Made by a program: the position numbers and the translations under genes. Shown here in pieces: positions 1-10,390 of a DNA stretch of 64,000 nucleotides. The notes below the pieces were generated by a model, which saw nothing but the letters and a program-made list of their open reading frames with translations, had not been told where the DNA came from and did no database searches. The DNA is taken from the NCBI GenBank assembly GCA_001316125.1, contig BBCS01000002.1:310001-374000 (forward strand), given 5' to 3'. How positions within the stretch are numbered: the first letter of the stretch is position 1; each line of letters opens with the position of its first letter. Origin of the DNA: Vulcanisaeta distributa JCM 11213 (GTDB lineage Archaea; Thermoproteota; Thermoprotei; Thermoproteales; Thermocladiaceae).

Positions 1-675
1 CGCTGCTCTCCAGGTTTGACTTAATATTCATCATTAGGGATGAACCAAACCTTGATAGGGATAAGGCAATTGCTGAGCATATAACCACGTTACATGCTGG
101 TGAGGTTCCCGAGGCTTCGCAGACATAGTACCGCCAGACCTACTTAGGAAGTACATTGCCTATGCCCGTAAGCACGTCAAGCCTGTGCTGACGCCTGAGG
201 CTAGGGAGAGGATTGTGCAGTTCTACGTGCAGATGAGGCTAAGTCCAGGGAGCCAGACTCACCAATTGCAATAACGGCAAGGCAATTGGAGGCCTTGATC
301 AGGCTTTCTGAGGCTGAGGCTAAGATGAGGCTTAGCCCCGTGGTTGAGGCTGAGGATGCCGATAGGGCCATTAGGCTCTTCATGAAGTACCTAAGCAGTG
401 TTGGTATTGATGTTGAGTCTGGGAAGATAGACATTGACATTATAATGACTGGAAAGCCCAAGTCCGCTCAGGAGAGGATGGCATTGATAATGAACCTACT
501 GGCTCAGTTAGAAGAGTCGAGTGGTGGTAAGCCCGTTAGGATTGAGGACCTGTATAAGGAGGCTGAGGCGGCTGGTCTTGATAGGCAGGCGGTGGATAAG
601 GCAATAAACATGCTCCTTAAGTCAGGTGATATTTACATGCCGAAGCCTGGCTATGTTAAGAGGGTGCTTATTTAA
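1..675 (+). CDS. mcm: MCM replicative helicase, C-terminal part (starts before the window)
   Basis: This is the C-terminal end of the archaeal MCM hexameric replicative helicase, which unwinds DNA at the fork. The visible protein starts with L-L-S-R-F-D-L-I-F-I, the conserved stretch of the AAA+ core that includes the Arg finger. It goes on through the I-T-A-R-Q-L-E-A-L-I-R-L-S-E-A sensor-2 segment and ends in a winged-helix domain (about the last 80 residues, ending K-R-V-L-I). Two frameshifts break it: near 117 (T run one short) and near 242 (A run one short). Repairing them gives one continuous family-like protein. The 5' part lies outside the window. Identification is firm; the frameshifts are most likely sequence errors. 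Confidence 0.93.
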
Positions 676-729
676 ACTGCTTTTATTCAGGCACGAAATA
701 CTTATATTCATTTGTTTTTGAACATTGTT

Positions 730-1099
730 GTGATTGATAGGTTAAATGCGATAATTACTGGGTTGAGAAATGCCGTGACGCTTACCGTGGAGAAATTACT
801 TGAAAGGCTGAAGGAGGCAAACATAGAGGTTCCTGAGGAGAGAACCATAGGTGATTGGGGGTTGGAGCGTGATTTCCAAGGCTATGGAAGCCGGTATAAT
901 AAGCCTAAGTGATGCTGATATTGACGCCATGTACTACGTATTCAGAAGATGCGCCACACTTGAGGAGATGGTCAGGGAAGCTTTAGCCAGGCCCGAGGAG
1001 ATTGATGAAAACTTCGTAAATAATCTAATGGATGATTTCAGGGAGAATGCGGAGGCCCTGGCCAGGGTCAGAGAAAGAATTAATCAACTGGTTTCGTAA
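730..1099 (+). CDS. Conserved-looking small protein of unknown function downstream of mcm
   Basis: A protein of about 122 residues that I do not recognise. It is mostly charged and predicted helical, with a C-terminal E-N-A-E-A-L-A-R-V-R-E-R-I-N-Q-L-like helix. The GTG at 730 is preferred because a TATA-like box (701-708) lies about 26 bases before it, as in leaderless archaeal mRNAs; TTG codons at 712 and 718 lie too close to that box. A frameshift sits at the G5 run 857-861: reading it as G4 joins I-G-D-W-G to W-S-V-I-S-K-A-M-E-A-G. Its place just after mcm could suggest a replication link, but nothing in the sequence shows that. Confidence 0.6.
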
Positions 1100-1192
1100 A
1101 TCTATATATAGTATATATTATTGTTTATAAACCGGAGTCTACGTAAACCACGCATCGAATGTGTTATTTTTAGTATACCTAGGAAGGCATTG

Positions 1193-1201
1193 CTTTTAAA
1201 G
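1193..1201 (+). promoter_or_regulatory. TATA box of the lactate/pyruvate block
   Basis: The box cttttaaag is centred about 30 bases before the ATG at 1228, with no Shine-Dalgarno sequence between them. This supports a leaderless transcript starting at or next to that ATG and decides against the upstream TTG at 1219. Confidence 0.6.
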
Positions 1202-1227
1202 TACAATATTATTAATGATTGATTAAA

Positions 1228-2334
1228 ATGTCTGTTCAAGCTCCTAGTATATACACGATAGAGATCATCTACAGGGGGGGAATACACCAGAGGCATTTGG
1301 CGAGGAATCTATCCAGGGGGGGGATTGTTTATGCGGCTAGGATGGCAGGTAATGTCGCATTGTCTTACCAGAGGTATGGTGATGATCCAGAGAGGGATGG
1401 TGTACCGGCTAAGTACTTCGTGGTAGTGGCTAAGGGCGCTAATGAGGAGATTCTTGATGCTGAGGCTGCGAGGGTTGAGCCTGACTATGTGGATGTCTCG
1501 ATAGTGCTTGATGATACAATACTTAAGGGTGTTGAGTCCTGGGCTTGGCAGGGCATTCAACCAGTCCACCTGAAGTTGAGGGCTGGTGGGTTATTAATCG
1601 TGGTTTCCAAGAGGAGCCCTGATGAATTACTCAAGTTCATACCCACCAGGGACTCACCGTATACCCTAGTCGTGGTTTATGGTGAGAGGAGCATTGGTGA
1701 TTTCTGGACATTCCCGGATGATGGAACTGTGGAGAGGGTCCTTGGAGCCATTGCTAAGGTAATGCCCAACGTACTTACCATTGACGATGTTAAGAGGTAT
1801 CTGGAGAGCCTTGATAAGCCCAGCGAGAGGGTTAACAGGGCTTTGGAGGCCTATCAATCACTCGTTAAGCTAAGGGAGGTTAGGCCGGGCGAGGGTCTGC
1901 CGTATAAGTACGAACCACCTCACCTACCTGGTTGGAAGGACATGATGATTGGCGGTGCAATACCTGGCTTAAAGCCGAACCAGAGGAACCCGTATTTCAC
2001 CGGTGGCACTGCCAAGCATTATAGGCCTGTGATAAACTTCGATAAATGCATTAAGTGTAGCCTATGCTGGGAGTACTGCCCAGACTCCGTATTTGATGTC
2101 ACGCCGGACGGTTACTTCAACCCAGTACTAGCCTATTGCAAGGGTTGTGGAGTGTGTGCTGAGGTATGCCCAGTGCCTGACACGATAATTATGGTTGATG
2201 AGATGGAGTTTGAGGATGGCTATGGAAAGTTCATCGATGAGTACAGGGCCTGGAAGGAGAATAGGGAAGCCTATAGGAAGTGGTTTGAGTCATTATTGCC
2301 AAAGGCACAAATAATAAGCGTGAGAAAGAGGTGA
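1228..2334 (+). CDS. porG: Pyruvate/2-oxoacid:ferredoxin oxidoreductase, fused gamma and delta subunits
   Basis: Gamma and delta subunits of a 2-oxoacid:ferredoxin oxidoreductase in one polypeptide of about 368 residues. The complex decarboxylates pyruvate (or a related 2-oxoacid) to acyl-CoA and reduces ferredoxin. The first 200 residues are the gamma-type domain. The C-terminal third is a ferredoxin domain with two [4Fe-4S] motifs, C-I-K-C-S-L-C-W-E-Y-C-P and C-K-G-C-G-V-C-A-E-V-C-P. Alpha (gap 9) and beta follow on the same strand. The frame is intact, but G7 (1274-1280) and G8 (1316-1323) probably each add an extra Gly. The substrate is not certain; the neighbouring lactate genes favour pyruvate. 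Confidence 0.88.
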   Translation: MSVQAPSIYTIEIIYRGGIHQRHLARNLSRGGIVYAARMAGNVALSYQRYGDDPERDGVPAKYFVVVAKGANEEILDAEAARVEPDYVDVSIVLDDTILKGVESWAWQGIQPVHLKLRAGGLLIVVSKRSPDELLKFIPTRDSPYTLVVVYGERSIGDFWTFPDDGTVERVLGAIAKVMPNVLTIDDVKRYLESLDKPSERVNRALEAYQSLVKLREVRPGEGLPYKYEPPHLPGWKDMMIGGAIPGLKPNQRNPYFTGGTAKHYRPVINFDKCIKCSLCWEYCPDSVFDVTPDGYFNPVLAYCKGCGVCAEVCPVPDTIIMVDEMEFEDGYGKFIDEYRAWKENREAYRKWFESLLPKAQIISVRKR

Positions 2335-2335
2335 T

Positions 2336-2342
2336 GGGGGGG
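2336..2342 (+). promoter_or_regulatory. G-rich ribosome binding site before porA, inside a G7 run
   Basis: A G7 run between the porG stop and the porA ATG at 2344 contains a GGTG-like Shine-Dalgarno core. A second one, ggtgggggggtgat, lies before porB at 3622-3635. Both sites are non-coding yet show the same 7-base run as the coding tracts, so the run length is not kept by reading-frame selection. Confidence 0.5.
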
Positions 2343-2343
2343 C

Positions 2344-3589
2344 ATGTCCGTCTCAGCACTTGAGACAAAACGTCTTGAGGCGGTGCTTAAGGGAGATGAG
2401 GAGGTGGAGGTCGTTGGTACGGGCACTGATGCCGTCGCCTACGCATTAATGCTTGCTGACGTTGACGTGACTTCGGCATACCCAATAAGGCCTTACGGCG
2501 CGTCATGCAGACCGTGGCTAAGTTAATAGCCGATGGCTACATGAAGGCCGAGTACATAGTGGCTGCCCACGAGCATGATCAATTCGAAATAGTCAAGCAC
2601 GCATCGGCCGTTGGTGCGAGGACATTCGTTGGCTCAAGCGGTGTTGGTTGGTTATTGGCTATTGAGGCTATCGTGGCCATAAGCACCGATAGGTACCCAG
2701 TGGTTGCATTGATAGGTAATAGGGCCTTGATGACCCTGGAGCATACGGAGTTGAGCATAACGACGCATTGATGGTTAGGGACGTGGGCTGGCTCCTGGTT
2801 TGGGTTGACACGGCCCAGGAGGCTCTGGACACAACGTTGATTGCATATAGGGTTGCTGAGGACCCGAGGGTTATGTTGCCGGTGGGCATATCAATGGATG
2901 GCGCATTCCTGACGCATAGTGAGCACGTGTTTAAGTTACCGCCTAAATCCAAGGTTCAGAAGTTCCTACCACCATACGACCTGGGCAACAGGAAGTTACA
3001 TCCAAGCAACGTAATTAGTGTTGCACCGCAGGTCAACGAGGACTGGGTTACGGAGATTAGGAAGCAGATGGATGAGGCTATGAAGAATGCAAGGAAGGTG
3101 ATTGAGGAGGCCTATAGAGACTTCGCTAAGATCTTCGGTAGGGACTATGGTAATCCATTCGTTGAGCCGTACATGGTTGAGGACGCCGACGTAGTCATGG
3201 TTGGTATGGGCACAGTTTCCAAGCCAATCAAGGAGGCTGTTAGGAGGCTGAGGGCTAAGGGTGAGAAGGTTGGCTTCCTGAGGATTAGGTGGTTTAGGCC
3301 ATTCCCAACCGAGGACATTATACGCTACCTGAGTGGTGTTAAGGTTGTGGCTGTGGTGGATAGGGACTACTCATTCGGTTCACCATTTGATGGTGGTACT
3401 GTCTTCACAGAGATTAGGAGTGCGCTATACGAGTCTGAGCGTAGACCATTGATGATGAACTTTATCGGTGGGCTCGGTGGTAGGGAGATTACCTATAATG
3501 ATGCGATTAATATGTTCAATATGGCCTTGGATGCTGCTAGAAAAGGTAAGGTTGAGCAGAGGGTGATTTGGTATGGAGTTAGAGAGTAA
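2344..3589 (+). CDS. porA: Pyruvate/2-oxoacid:ferredoxin oxidoreductase, alpha subunit
   Basis: Alpha subunit (domains I and II) of the ferredoxin oxidoreductase, about 415 residues, cytoplasmic and forming the ThDP site together with beta. It shows T-S-A-Y-P-I-R-P-Y, the A-A-H-E-H-D-Q-F segment and V-G-S-S-G-V-G, and a C-terminal domain with V-V-M-V-G-M-G-T-V. Two frameshifts break it. Near 2500 one G is missing (repaired reading P-Y-G-G-V-M-Q-T-V). Near 2730 one G is missing (repaired reading A-L-D-D-P-G-A-Y-G-V-E-H-N-D-A). It sits between porG and porB, all co-directional. Confidence 0.9.
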
Positions 3590-3640
3590 AATGGGAAAAG
3601 AAGAAAAATTTATAAGGAAGAGGTGGGGGGGTGATTGGGC

Positions 3641-4668
3641 GTGACAATCTCAATTAGGCTCGCCAGGACAGTCAAGGACCTCCTAATGATGGCTCAGACA
3701 GAGTATTTCGATGCAGGTCATAGGACTTGCCAGGGCTGTGAATCGGCAATGGTGCTTAGGTGGGTAGCCAAGGCGGCAGGCCCTAACACAATTGTCATTG
3801 GAGCTACGGGCTGCATGTACGTTGCTAACACGACCTATTACACAACCGCCTGGGCATTACCCTGGATACACACCCAATTATCCGGCACTGGGTCTGCCGT
3901 AGTTGGTACAGCAGCGGCGCTTAAGGCGCTCATAGAGAAGGGCAAACTACCCAATGAGAAGATTAACGTGATAGGCATATGCGGCGACCTGGGCTGCGCA
4001 GATGCCGGACTTTCCGAGGTTTCAAACGCATTAACGCACACTAAGTACAATTTCTTAATACTCATGTACGACAATGAATCCAGCGCAAACACAGATATTC
4101 AAGAAACAACAATGACACCATTCGGAGCCCTAACAACCTTCAGCCCAAGCGGTAAGCAAATCAGGATTATGAAGTATAGGTGGAAGAAGAACATGGCCGC
4201 AATGATGGCTGTGGGACACCCGGAGGTTAGGTACGTAGCCACTGCAACAGCCGCAGACCCAATAGACCTATACAACAAGGTAAAGAAGGCTTTAGAGATT
4301 GGTGGACCAACGTTCATACACACACTAGACCATGCCCGAAGGGCTGGGGGGGTTACGACCCCCCCAAGTACAGCCATGAAATAGGTAGGCTAGCGGTGGA
4401 GACTGGTATATGGCCACTCTTCGAGATAGAAGATGGCAAGTTCAGGTTAACAAGCACCAGCGCTAGGATAGCGAGTGGCGAAATTAAGAGGAAACCCGTT
4501 AAGGAGTACTTAAGGAGACAGACAAGGTTTAAGCACCTAACCGATGAAGATATTGAGTACGTACAGAGGAAGGTTGATGAGATGTGGGAGAAGTGGCTAA
4601 TACCAGGGCTAATACCACTAACAAGGGAATTACCATATCCAGAAGTCACCAAGGCATCCACTAAATAA
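3641..4668 (+). CDS. porB: Pyruvate/2-oxoacid:ferredoxin oxidoreductase, beta subunit (ThDP binding)
   Basis: Beta subunit, about 340 residues, binding thiamine diphosphate and the proximal cluster. Motifs: C-Q-G-C-E-S near the N-terminus, G-D-L-G-C-A-D-A-G followed by Y-D-N-E-S-S-A-N-T-D for ThDP-Mg, and, after repair, C-P-K-G-W near residue 230. GTG 3641 is preferred to TTG 3635 because of its spacing from the upstream G-rich ribosome binding site. A missing C near 4330 shifts the frame (L-D-P-C-P-K-G-W). Just after it, G7 (4346-4352) and C7 (4360-4366) turn the usual W-G-Y-D-P-K into W-G-G-Y-D-P-P-K, clear evidence that runs of 4 are written as 7. Confidence 0.9.
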
Positions 4669-4912
4669 ATGATAATGCATGTTCGATTTAAAATCAAAGT
4701 AATTTTTATCGATACAATTATTTGATCAATGAACTTAAAATATAAATGCTAAAATAATAGCTTCTTTTGAAAAAATATGAAAAATTTTTATTTTTAAAAA
4801 TATTTCTCATGATATATAAACATTAAAAATTATGAATATTTACTTTACCAGGATTATTATTGAATATATTTTTAGAAATATTTATAACTATCGAAATAGT
4901 AACCCTAATAAT

Positions 4913-6199
4913 ATGACAGGAGGTTCCCAATTAACCGACAAGCAAATACTTGGCTTTAGTAGATGGTTCGCCTTTATTGGGGCCTTCCTGGCAATGTTCA
5001 TGATTAGCCCCCCCTATGAATACGCCTTTAGCGCCTTCTCTCATGATGTCACTCAATTCTTCCACATCAGTGTTGTTTTCCTGGGTACGGTATTTACCGT
5101 TAACGTCTTCCTAGAGTCCATATTTGGCTGGCCCGCTGGCTTTGTTAGGGATAGGTATGGTCCCTGGCTCCTCCAATTAGTAGCGGCGTTTCTCGTTGGT
5201 ATTGGCTATTTCGCGGCCATATTTGGCTCACCAACACTCCTCCTATGGGTTTACGCAATCATTGGCGGTATTGGGGGGGCTGGCATTGTATATAATAACA
5301 GCGTCACAGTAGCCAATAAGTGGTTCCCTGATTATAGGGCTACCGTGGCCGGCACAATATCGGCAGGCTTTAGTTGGGGGGGTTCAATCCCAATAATACT
5401 ATTAATCGGTATATTGCCAAAAATACATCCAATTGCTGTGTTTAAATCCATAATGCTTGGCCTTGCTATTGTCTCATTTGTAATAATACTAATCTCGGCA
5501 TTCCTAATGAGGAGGGACCCACCGAAGGGCTGGAGACCACCCACGTATAATCCACAAGCCTCAAGGTCAAAGCTAATACGCGCAACTGATTACCAATTCA
5601 CGTTCTCAGAAACCGTAAGGACCTGGCAATTCTGGATATTAGTCATAACATTCCTCCTAGTGGCATCTGAGGGGGGGTTGACCATAGTCTCCAAGGCTGT
5701 TCAATACGGTCTCTACTTCCACTTCGCCCTAGTTGTTGCCGTGGCAGCAGCGCTTGGCTCCTCAATAATGGCTGGGCTAGGTAAATTCATAACTGGTGTT
5801 GTGTCTGATGCAATTGGCGTTATTAAGACGCTAATCCTATTTTATGCCCTGTCCGGCGTATTCACGCTGCTAAGTATTCTATTTGGTATTGTTCATAATG
5901 AGATTGGATTCGTAGTCTCTGTGGCCCTGGCAATACTGACCTGGGCCTCAATATACACTGTTAATCCAGCGGCTGTTGGTTACTTCTATGGCGAGGTCGC
6001 GTCAGGTAATAACTACGGATTACTCTACGCAATTGCCAAGGGTAGTGGCGCGATTTACGGTGGTGTACTCACGGCAATAATGATCGGAGCACTGGGCTGG
6101 ATAAATACTATGATAGTGTCTGGACTCTTCGGTATAATAGCCGCATTACTAGCCATACCATTACTCTGGAAAATACCAAAGCCACCAAGGAAAGTATAA
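4913..6199 (+). CDS. MFS transporter of the oxalate/formate antiporter (OFA) type
   Basis: A 12-helix major facilitator of about 428 residues. OFA-type signs are the early F-M-I-S-P-Y-E-Y-A-F-like segment and N-K-W-F-P-D after helix 4, plus the R-D-R-Y-G-P-W loop between helices 2 and 3. ATG 4913 is chosen because a TATA-like box lies about 30 bases upstream (around 4880) and the 27 extra N-terminal residues of the longer frame do not look like a transporter. The carrier lies between ferredoxin oxidoreductase and GlcDEF, so a monocarboxylate such as lactate, glycolate or pyruvate is the likely substrate (inference). The frame is intact, with four 7-base runs each probably adding a residue. 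Confidence 0.82.
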   Translation: MTGGSQLTDKQILGFSRWFAFIGAFLAMFMISPPYEYAFSAFSHDVTQFFHISVVFLGTVFTVNVFLESIFGWPAGFVRDRYGPWLLQLVAAFLVGIGYFAAIFGSPTLLLWVYAIIGGIGGAGIVYNNSVTVANKWFPDYRATVAGTISAGFSWGGSIPIILLIGILPKIHPIAVFKSIMLGLAIVSFVIILISAFLMRRDPPKGWRPPTYNPQASRSKLIRATDYQFTFSETVRTWQFWILVITFLLVASEGGLTIVSKAVQYGLYFHFALVVAVAAALGSSIMAGLGKFITGVVSDAIGVIKTLILFYALSGVFTLLSILFGIVHNEIGFVVSVALAILTWASIYTVNPAAVGYFYGEVASGNNYGLLYAIAKGSGAIYGGVLTAIMIGALGWINTMIVSGLFGIIAALLAIPLLWKIPKPPRKV

Positions 6200-6256
6200 T
6201 AATTTAATACATTAAAAATTCTTTATTAAAACGAGCAATATATAATCATTTATTCA

Positions 6257-6270
6257 TATTCACGTGAATA
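6257..6270. promoter_or_regulatory. 14-bp perfect palindrome before glcD (possible operator)
   Basis: TATTCACGTGAATA is a perfect palindrome in the 157-base AT-rich gap between the MFS gene and glcD, about 87 bases before the glcD start. Its centre CACGTG and position would fit a dimeric regulator. It could equally be part of the terminator of the upstream gene. Confidence 0.4.
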
Positions 6271-6356
6271 AACATAAATCTTTATTATTAATTAATAACC
6301 ATAGATAAAATATCATTTAAGCAATATTTATTAAATATTTATCCATACATACTTAT

Positions 6357-7772
6357 ATGGGAATAACTAAAGATATTATTACTGAGTTAGAGAGAATTGT
6401 TGGTAGTAATAATATTATTACTGATGATGTTGAGTTGACGGTTTATGAGGCTGATGGTTCCTTCGTATATACGGCTAAGCCTGATGTGGTTGTTTTCCCC
6501 CCCAGATCCACTGAGGAGGTTGCTAAGGTCGTTAGGGTTGCCTGGGAAAATAGGATACCCATTATTGGTCGTGGCTCCGGCACAAGCCTTAGTGGTGGTG
6601 CCCTACCCATTGAGGGCGGTATTGTGGTTTCCCTAACCAGGATGAATAAGGTTCTCGAGCTTGACATAGAGAATGAGACAGCCACGGTTGAGGCCGGGGT
6701 CATTAATCTATGGGTTAGTGATGCCCTGGCCAGGCTTAATTATCAATACCCAATAGACCTCGGCTACTACTTCCCTGCCGACCCAGGTAGTCAGAGGGTC
6801 TCGACAATAGGTGGTAATATTAGTCATAATGCGGGTGGTGTTAAGTGCTTTAAGTATGGTGTTACGGTCAATAACGTACGTGGGTTAAAGGTTGTCCTCC
6901 CCCCCAATGGCGAGGTTAGGTTCTTTGGCGGTAAGGTTGTTGAGAGTCCTGGCTATGACGTCGTCGGCATTATAAGTGGTTCTGAGGGTACGATGGTGAT
7001 AGTCACAGAGGCTGTTCTGAGGATTGTTAGTAATTATGAGTCTGTTAAGACCATATTAGCCGCATTCAACTCAGTGGAGGATGCAGGCACGGCTGTGTCT
7101 AGAATCATAAGTTCTGGGATTAGGCCTGTGGCCCTTGAGTTCATGGATAAGATAGCGGTTAACGCGATTGAAGCCGGTCCATGGGGCGGCGGACTACCCA
7201 CCGATGCCGAGGCCATACTCCTAATTGACGTTGAGGGTTCCGAACCCGGCACGAATGCCGAGGCCAATAGGATAATCGAGATACTAAAGTCCTCAGGCGC
7301 ATACATGGTTAAGCTCGCCAAAGATAGGGCTGAGGCTAATAGGTGGTGGAACGCGAGGAAGCAGGCCTTTGGCGCCATGGGCTTTGTCGGCCCGAATTAC
7401 ATAACTGGTGATGGCACTATACCAAGGAAGAAATTGCCGGAGGCCCTGCACAGGATTAGGGAGATTGGTAATAAGTATGGTTTTAGAATTGCCAATGTAT
7501 TCCATGCAGGTGATGGCAACCTGCACCCGCTCATACTGTATGATGAGAGGAGACCTGGCGAGAGGGAGAGGGCTTTGCAGGCTGAGGATGAGATACTTAG
7601 GATGTGTGTCGAAATTGGTGGTACGATAACCGGCGAGCATGGGGGTTGGATACTACAAGAAGCATCTTATTGGCCTGCTCTATACTGATTATGAATTGAA
7701 CGTAATGAAGAACATAAAGTCTGTCTTTGACCCATTGGGTATCATGAACCTGGCAAGATATTCCCGAGGTGA
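6357..7772 (+). CDS. glcD: FAD-binding glycolate/D-lactate dehydrogenase subunit GlcD
   Basis: FAD-linked alpha-hydroxyacid dehydrogenase of about 471 residues, oxidising glycolate or D-lactate to the 2-oxoacid. The PCMH FAD domain shows G-R-G-S-G-T-S-L-S-G-G-A-L-P (about residue 77) and T-I-G-G-N-I-S-H-N-A-G-G. The C-terminal cap has H-A-G-D-G-N-L-H-P and, after repair, G-E-H-G-V-G. Two frameshifts: G5 at 7641-7645 should be G4, and a C is missing at 7749-7750, after which the reading is I-M-N-P-G-K-I-F-P-R and stop TGA at 7770-7772. A C7 run gives F-P-P-R-S-T-E-E-V where the family has F-P-R-S-T-E-E-V. First gene of glcDEF. Confidence 0.9.
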
Positions 7773-7776
7773 TTAC

Positions 7777-8974
7777 ATGGCGCTTGAGGCTGCGCTTAAG
7801 GGTATTGAGAGGGAGGTTAGTAACGATTCAATTAGGGAGCCGACGAGTAAGTACGTTATTGATGGCCTAATGCCCAAGGTTGTGCTATATCCGAGGGATG
7901 TTAATGAACTTAGTACGATGATGAGAAGCATAAGTAGGGAGAAACTAAGTGTGATACCCATAGTTAATGGGTCTAAGACCTTCATAGGCAATATACCCAA
8001 GTCCTATGACGTGGCACTCGATCTAAGCCGTGTGAATAGAGTCATAGAGCCCGACCCGGAGGAGATGGTTGGTATTTATGGCGTTAGTGCATCATTTAAT
8101 GAGGTTCAGGAGACGTTGAGGAGGTAAGTAGGAGACTACCTATAGACCCACCCCCCCTGTCGAGCCGTTCAAGCATTGGTGGTGTATTTTCATGTAACCT
8201 ATTTGGTCCGTTGGCTTATACGTTCATGACCACGAGAGACGTAACACTTAGGTTAGGGCTGTCATGCCCGACGGGACGGTGGTTAGGTGGGGGCACTGGC
8301 ATGATTAAGGACGTGGCCGGCTATAACGTGAAGAGGCTCTTTATCGGCTCCTGCGGTTCCCTGGGTATAATCTATGAGGTTATGTCTAGGATTGCGGCAA
8401 TCCCCGATGTAATAGCCGTCACGAGACTAAATAAGGAGCTTGACCTATTCATAACAAGGAGATTGAAGCCCCATGGCGCCATAGTCGTTAACGGCACAAT
8501 GTACCTTAGGTTTGAAGGCGTTAAGGAGGAGGTGGAATACCGACTAAGTAAGCTGAGTGAGGTTTCGGGCTTTGATGTATTCTACGGTAATGAGGCTGAG
8601 GAGTTATGGTATAGGCTAACGTCAATGGATGAATTATTCAGTAATTATAACGTTGTTATTAAGGTGGTGACTCCTCAGGCAAGGCTGAATAATGCCCTGA
8701 GGGAATTACCGAGTGATTACCTGGTTAAGATGCCCATGATTGGTGAGGCTTATCTAGGCGTTAATAATATTGACGTTAACGCATTGAATGCAATTAGGGG
8801 GGGTAAGGTGGGTGATTTAAGTGGCTATTTAATGATTTTGAAGGCATCCCCTGAGCTTAAGCGTGGAATTGACGTTTGGGGTCTTAACCAAAACCTGGAC
8901 ATAATGTCCAAGCTAAAATCCGTCTTTGATCCACCGGCTATAATGAGCCTGGGAGGTTCGTGGGTGGTATATAA
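7777..8974 (+). CDS. glcE: FAD-binding glycolate/D-lactate dehydrogenase subunit GlcE
   Basis: Second, shorter FAD-binding subunit (about 398 residues) of the GlcDEF complex. After repair it shows S-S-R-S-S-I-G-G-V-F-S-C-N-L-F-G-P and R-W-G-T-G-M-I-K-D-V-A-G-Y-N-V-K-R-L-F, the GlcE version of the FAD site. ATG 7777 follows the glcD stop by 4 bases. Frameshifts: near 8118, near 8253 (G3 for G4), at 8279-8283 (G5 for G4) and near 8949 (one C missing), the last giving the natural end I-M-S-P-G-R-F-V-G-G-I. Its stop overlaps the glcF start (TAATG), so translation is probably coupled. Confidence 0.85.
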
Positions 8975-10260
8975 TGAGCATTGATGACCTGTACAAGAGG
9001 TTCATTGAGGAGGGACTCAATGAAGCCTATAAATGCGTGCACTGCGGCTTCTGCTACCCACATGCCCAACCTACAGGGCTACTTGGAACGAAGCGGACAG
9101 CCCAAGGGGTAGGATATACCTGGTCAAGGCGTTGTTAACTGGTAAGTTGCAACCCACCGAGACCCTACTTAAGCATCTTGATGCGTGCGTGATCTGTAGG
9201 AGGTGTGAGACTGCGTGTCCGTCGGGGGGGGTTCAGTATAGTAAGGTTCTTGAGGCAGCATATGCCTACCTGGGTGATAAATTAATAAATTATGGATATC
9301 CATGGCATGTAAGGACTGGATTCAAACTTCTTGAAAGCCCGATGGCGATAAAACTGGCGCTGTCCGTATCAAGCTCATTGCCTGGAATACCAAGGCATAT
9401 GAAGGGATTTGCGAGGTCCAGGGATAGGGAGAGACTTGATGATGTACTCGGCAAGGTGTTTAGAGTACCGAGTGATAAGCCCGTCAGGGTAGAGTCCTAC
9501 TATTCGTGACCAATTCATGCGTTGCCTGGCAATCCCATACGCACTTAGTCTACGCCACAATTAGGGTATTAACGTGGAATGGGTTCGAAGTCGTGGTGCC
9601 CAGGGAATTCAAGTGCTGCGGTGCACCATACATGCACATGGGCATGTTTAATAAGGCCGTCGAACTTGCGAGGCACAATATCGATGTATTTGATAAGTAT
9701 GATAAGGCCTATGGCATAGACTACATAGTTGTTCCAGACTCAGGTGGTTGTCAGGCGCAGTGGCTTGAGTATGAGAGATTACTTAATGCGAAGTTAAATC
9801 TTAGGCAGAGGGTTATGAATACCTTACAACTCCTTGATAAGGTTGGGCTTGTTGGTGAGCTTGGTCCCGTTAAGATGAAGGTTTCGATACAGCATAGCTG
9901 CCACCTAATGAATGTGGCTAAGGCCCATGACGCGATACTTCGCGTTATTAGTAAGATACCAGGTCTTGAGATAAGAGGCTTAGATACAGCGATATTTGCT
10001 GTGGAGCTGGCATGATGTACCCAGATAGGCACCCAGACATTGCTAGGGAAATAACTAGGCAGAAGATCGAAGACTTAATGCGCCATAAACCAGACGCCTT
10101 AATACTGGAGAGTGTAACCTGCAAAGCCAATTGGGCAAACATAATTAGAGATAATAACCTAAACATTAAGTTGCTATACCCAACAGAATTGCTTGATATA
10201 TCATATATATCTGGTGGAAATAAAGGATACGATAAAATCATGAATAGAGTTTATTTCTAG
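8974..10260 (+). CDS. glcF: Iron-sulfur subunit GlcF of glycolate/D-lactate dehydrogenase
   Basis: Iron-sulfur subunit, about 428 residues, passing electrons from the flavin subunits towards the quinone pool. It carries two [4Fe-4S] motifs (C-V-H-C-G-F-C-Y-P-T-C-P after repair, and C-V-I-C-R-R-C-E-T-A-C-P-S-G) and two CCG-type motifs, K-C-C-G-A-P and, repaired, I-C-C-G-A-G. The ATG overlaps the glcE stop by one base. Frameshifts: C3 for C4 near 9059, one near 9505, and one missing G near 9995. The G8 run at 9214-9221 changes the conserved C-P-S-G-V to C-P-S-G-G-V. Confidence 0.9.
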
Positions 10261-10277
10261 CATATAATTTTACAAAA

Positions 10278-10299
10278 TTAATTTAAATATTTAAATTAA
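10278..10299. terminator. 22-bp perfect AT-only palindrome after glcF
   Basis: The two 11-base arms (left arm TTAATTTAAAT) are exact reverse complements with no loop, starting 18 bases after the glcF stop and 92 bases before lctP. It contains no G or C. It could act as a terminator of glcDEF or as an operator for lctP; the sequence alone does not decide. Confidence 0.4.
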
Positions 10300-10390
10300 A
10301 ATATACATAATATTTTTACCCTATATAAATGTAAAATGTATCTCCATAATAGTAATATTTAAAAATTATGAATATTTATTAATATATTGT

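Noticed and set aside
2336..3631. G7 runs before porA and porB as special regulatory elements.
   Set aside because: With the general 4-to-7 effect removed they reduce to ordinary GGTG-type ribosome binding sites.
4832..4912. Start of the OFA-type carrier at ATG 4832.
   Set aside because: The 27 extra residues are rich in Ile, Tyr and Asn, encoded by the AT-rich promoter region, and a TATA-like box lies inside them. ATG 4913 has proper leaderless spacing.
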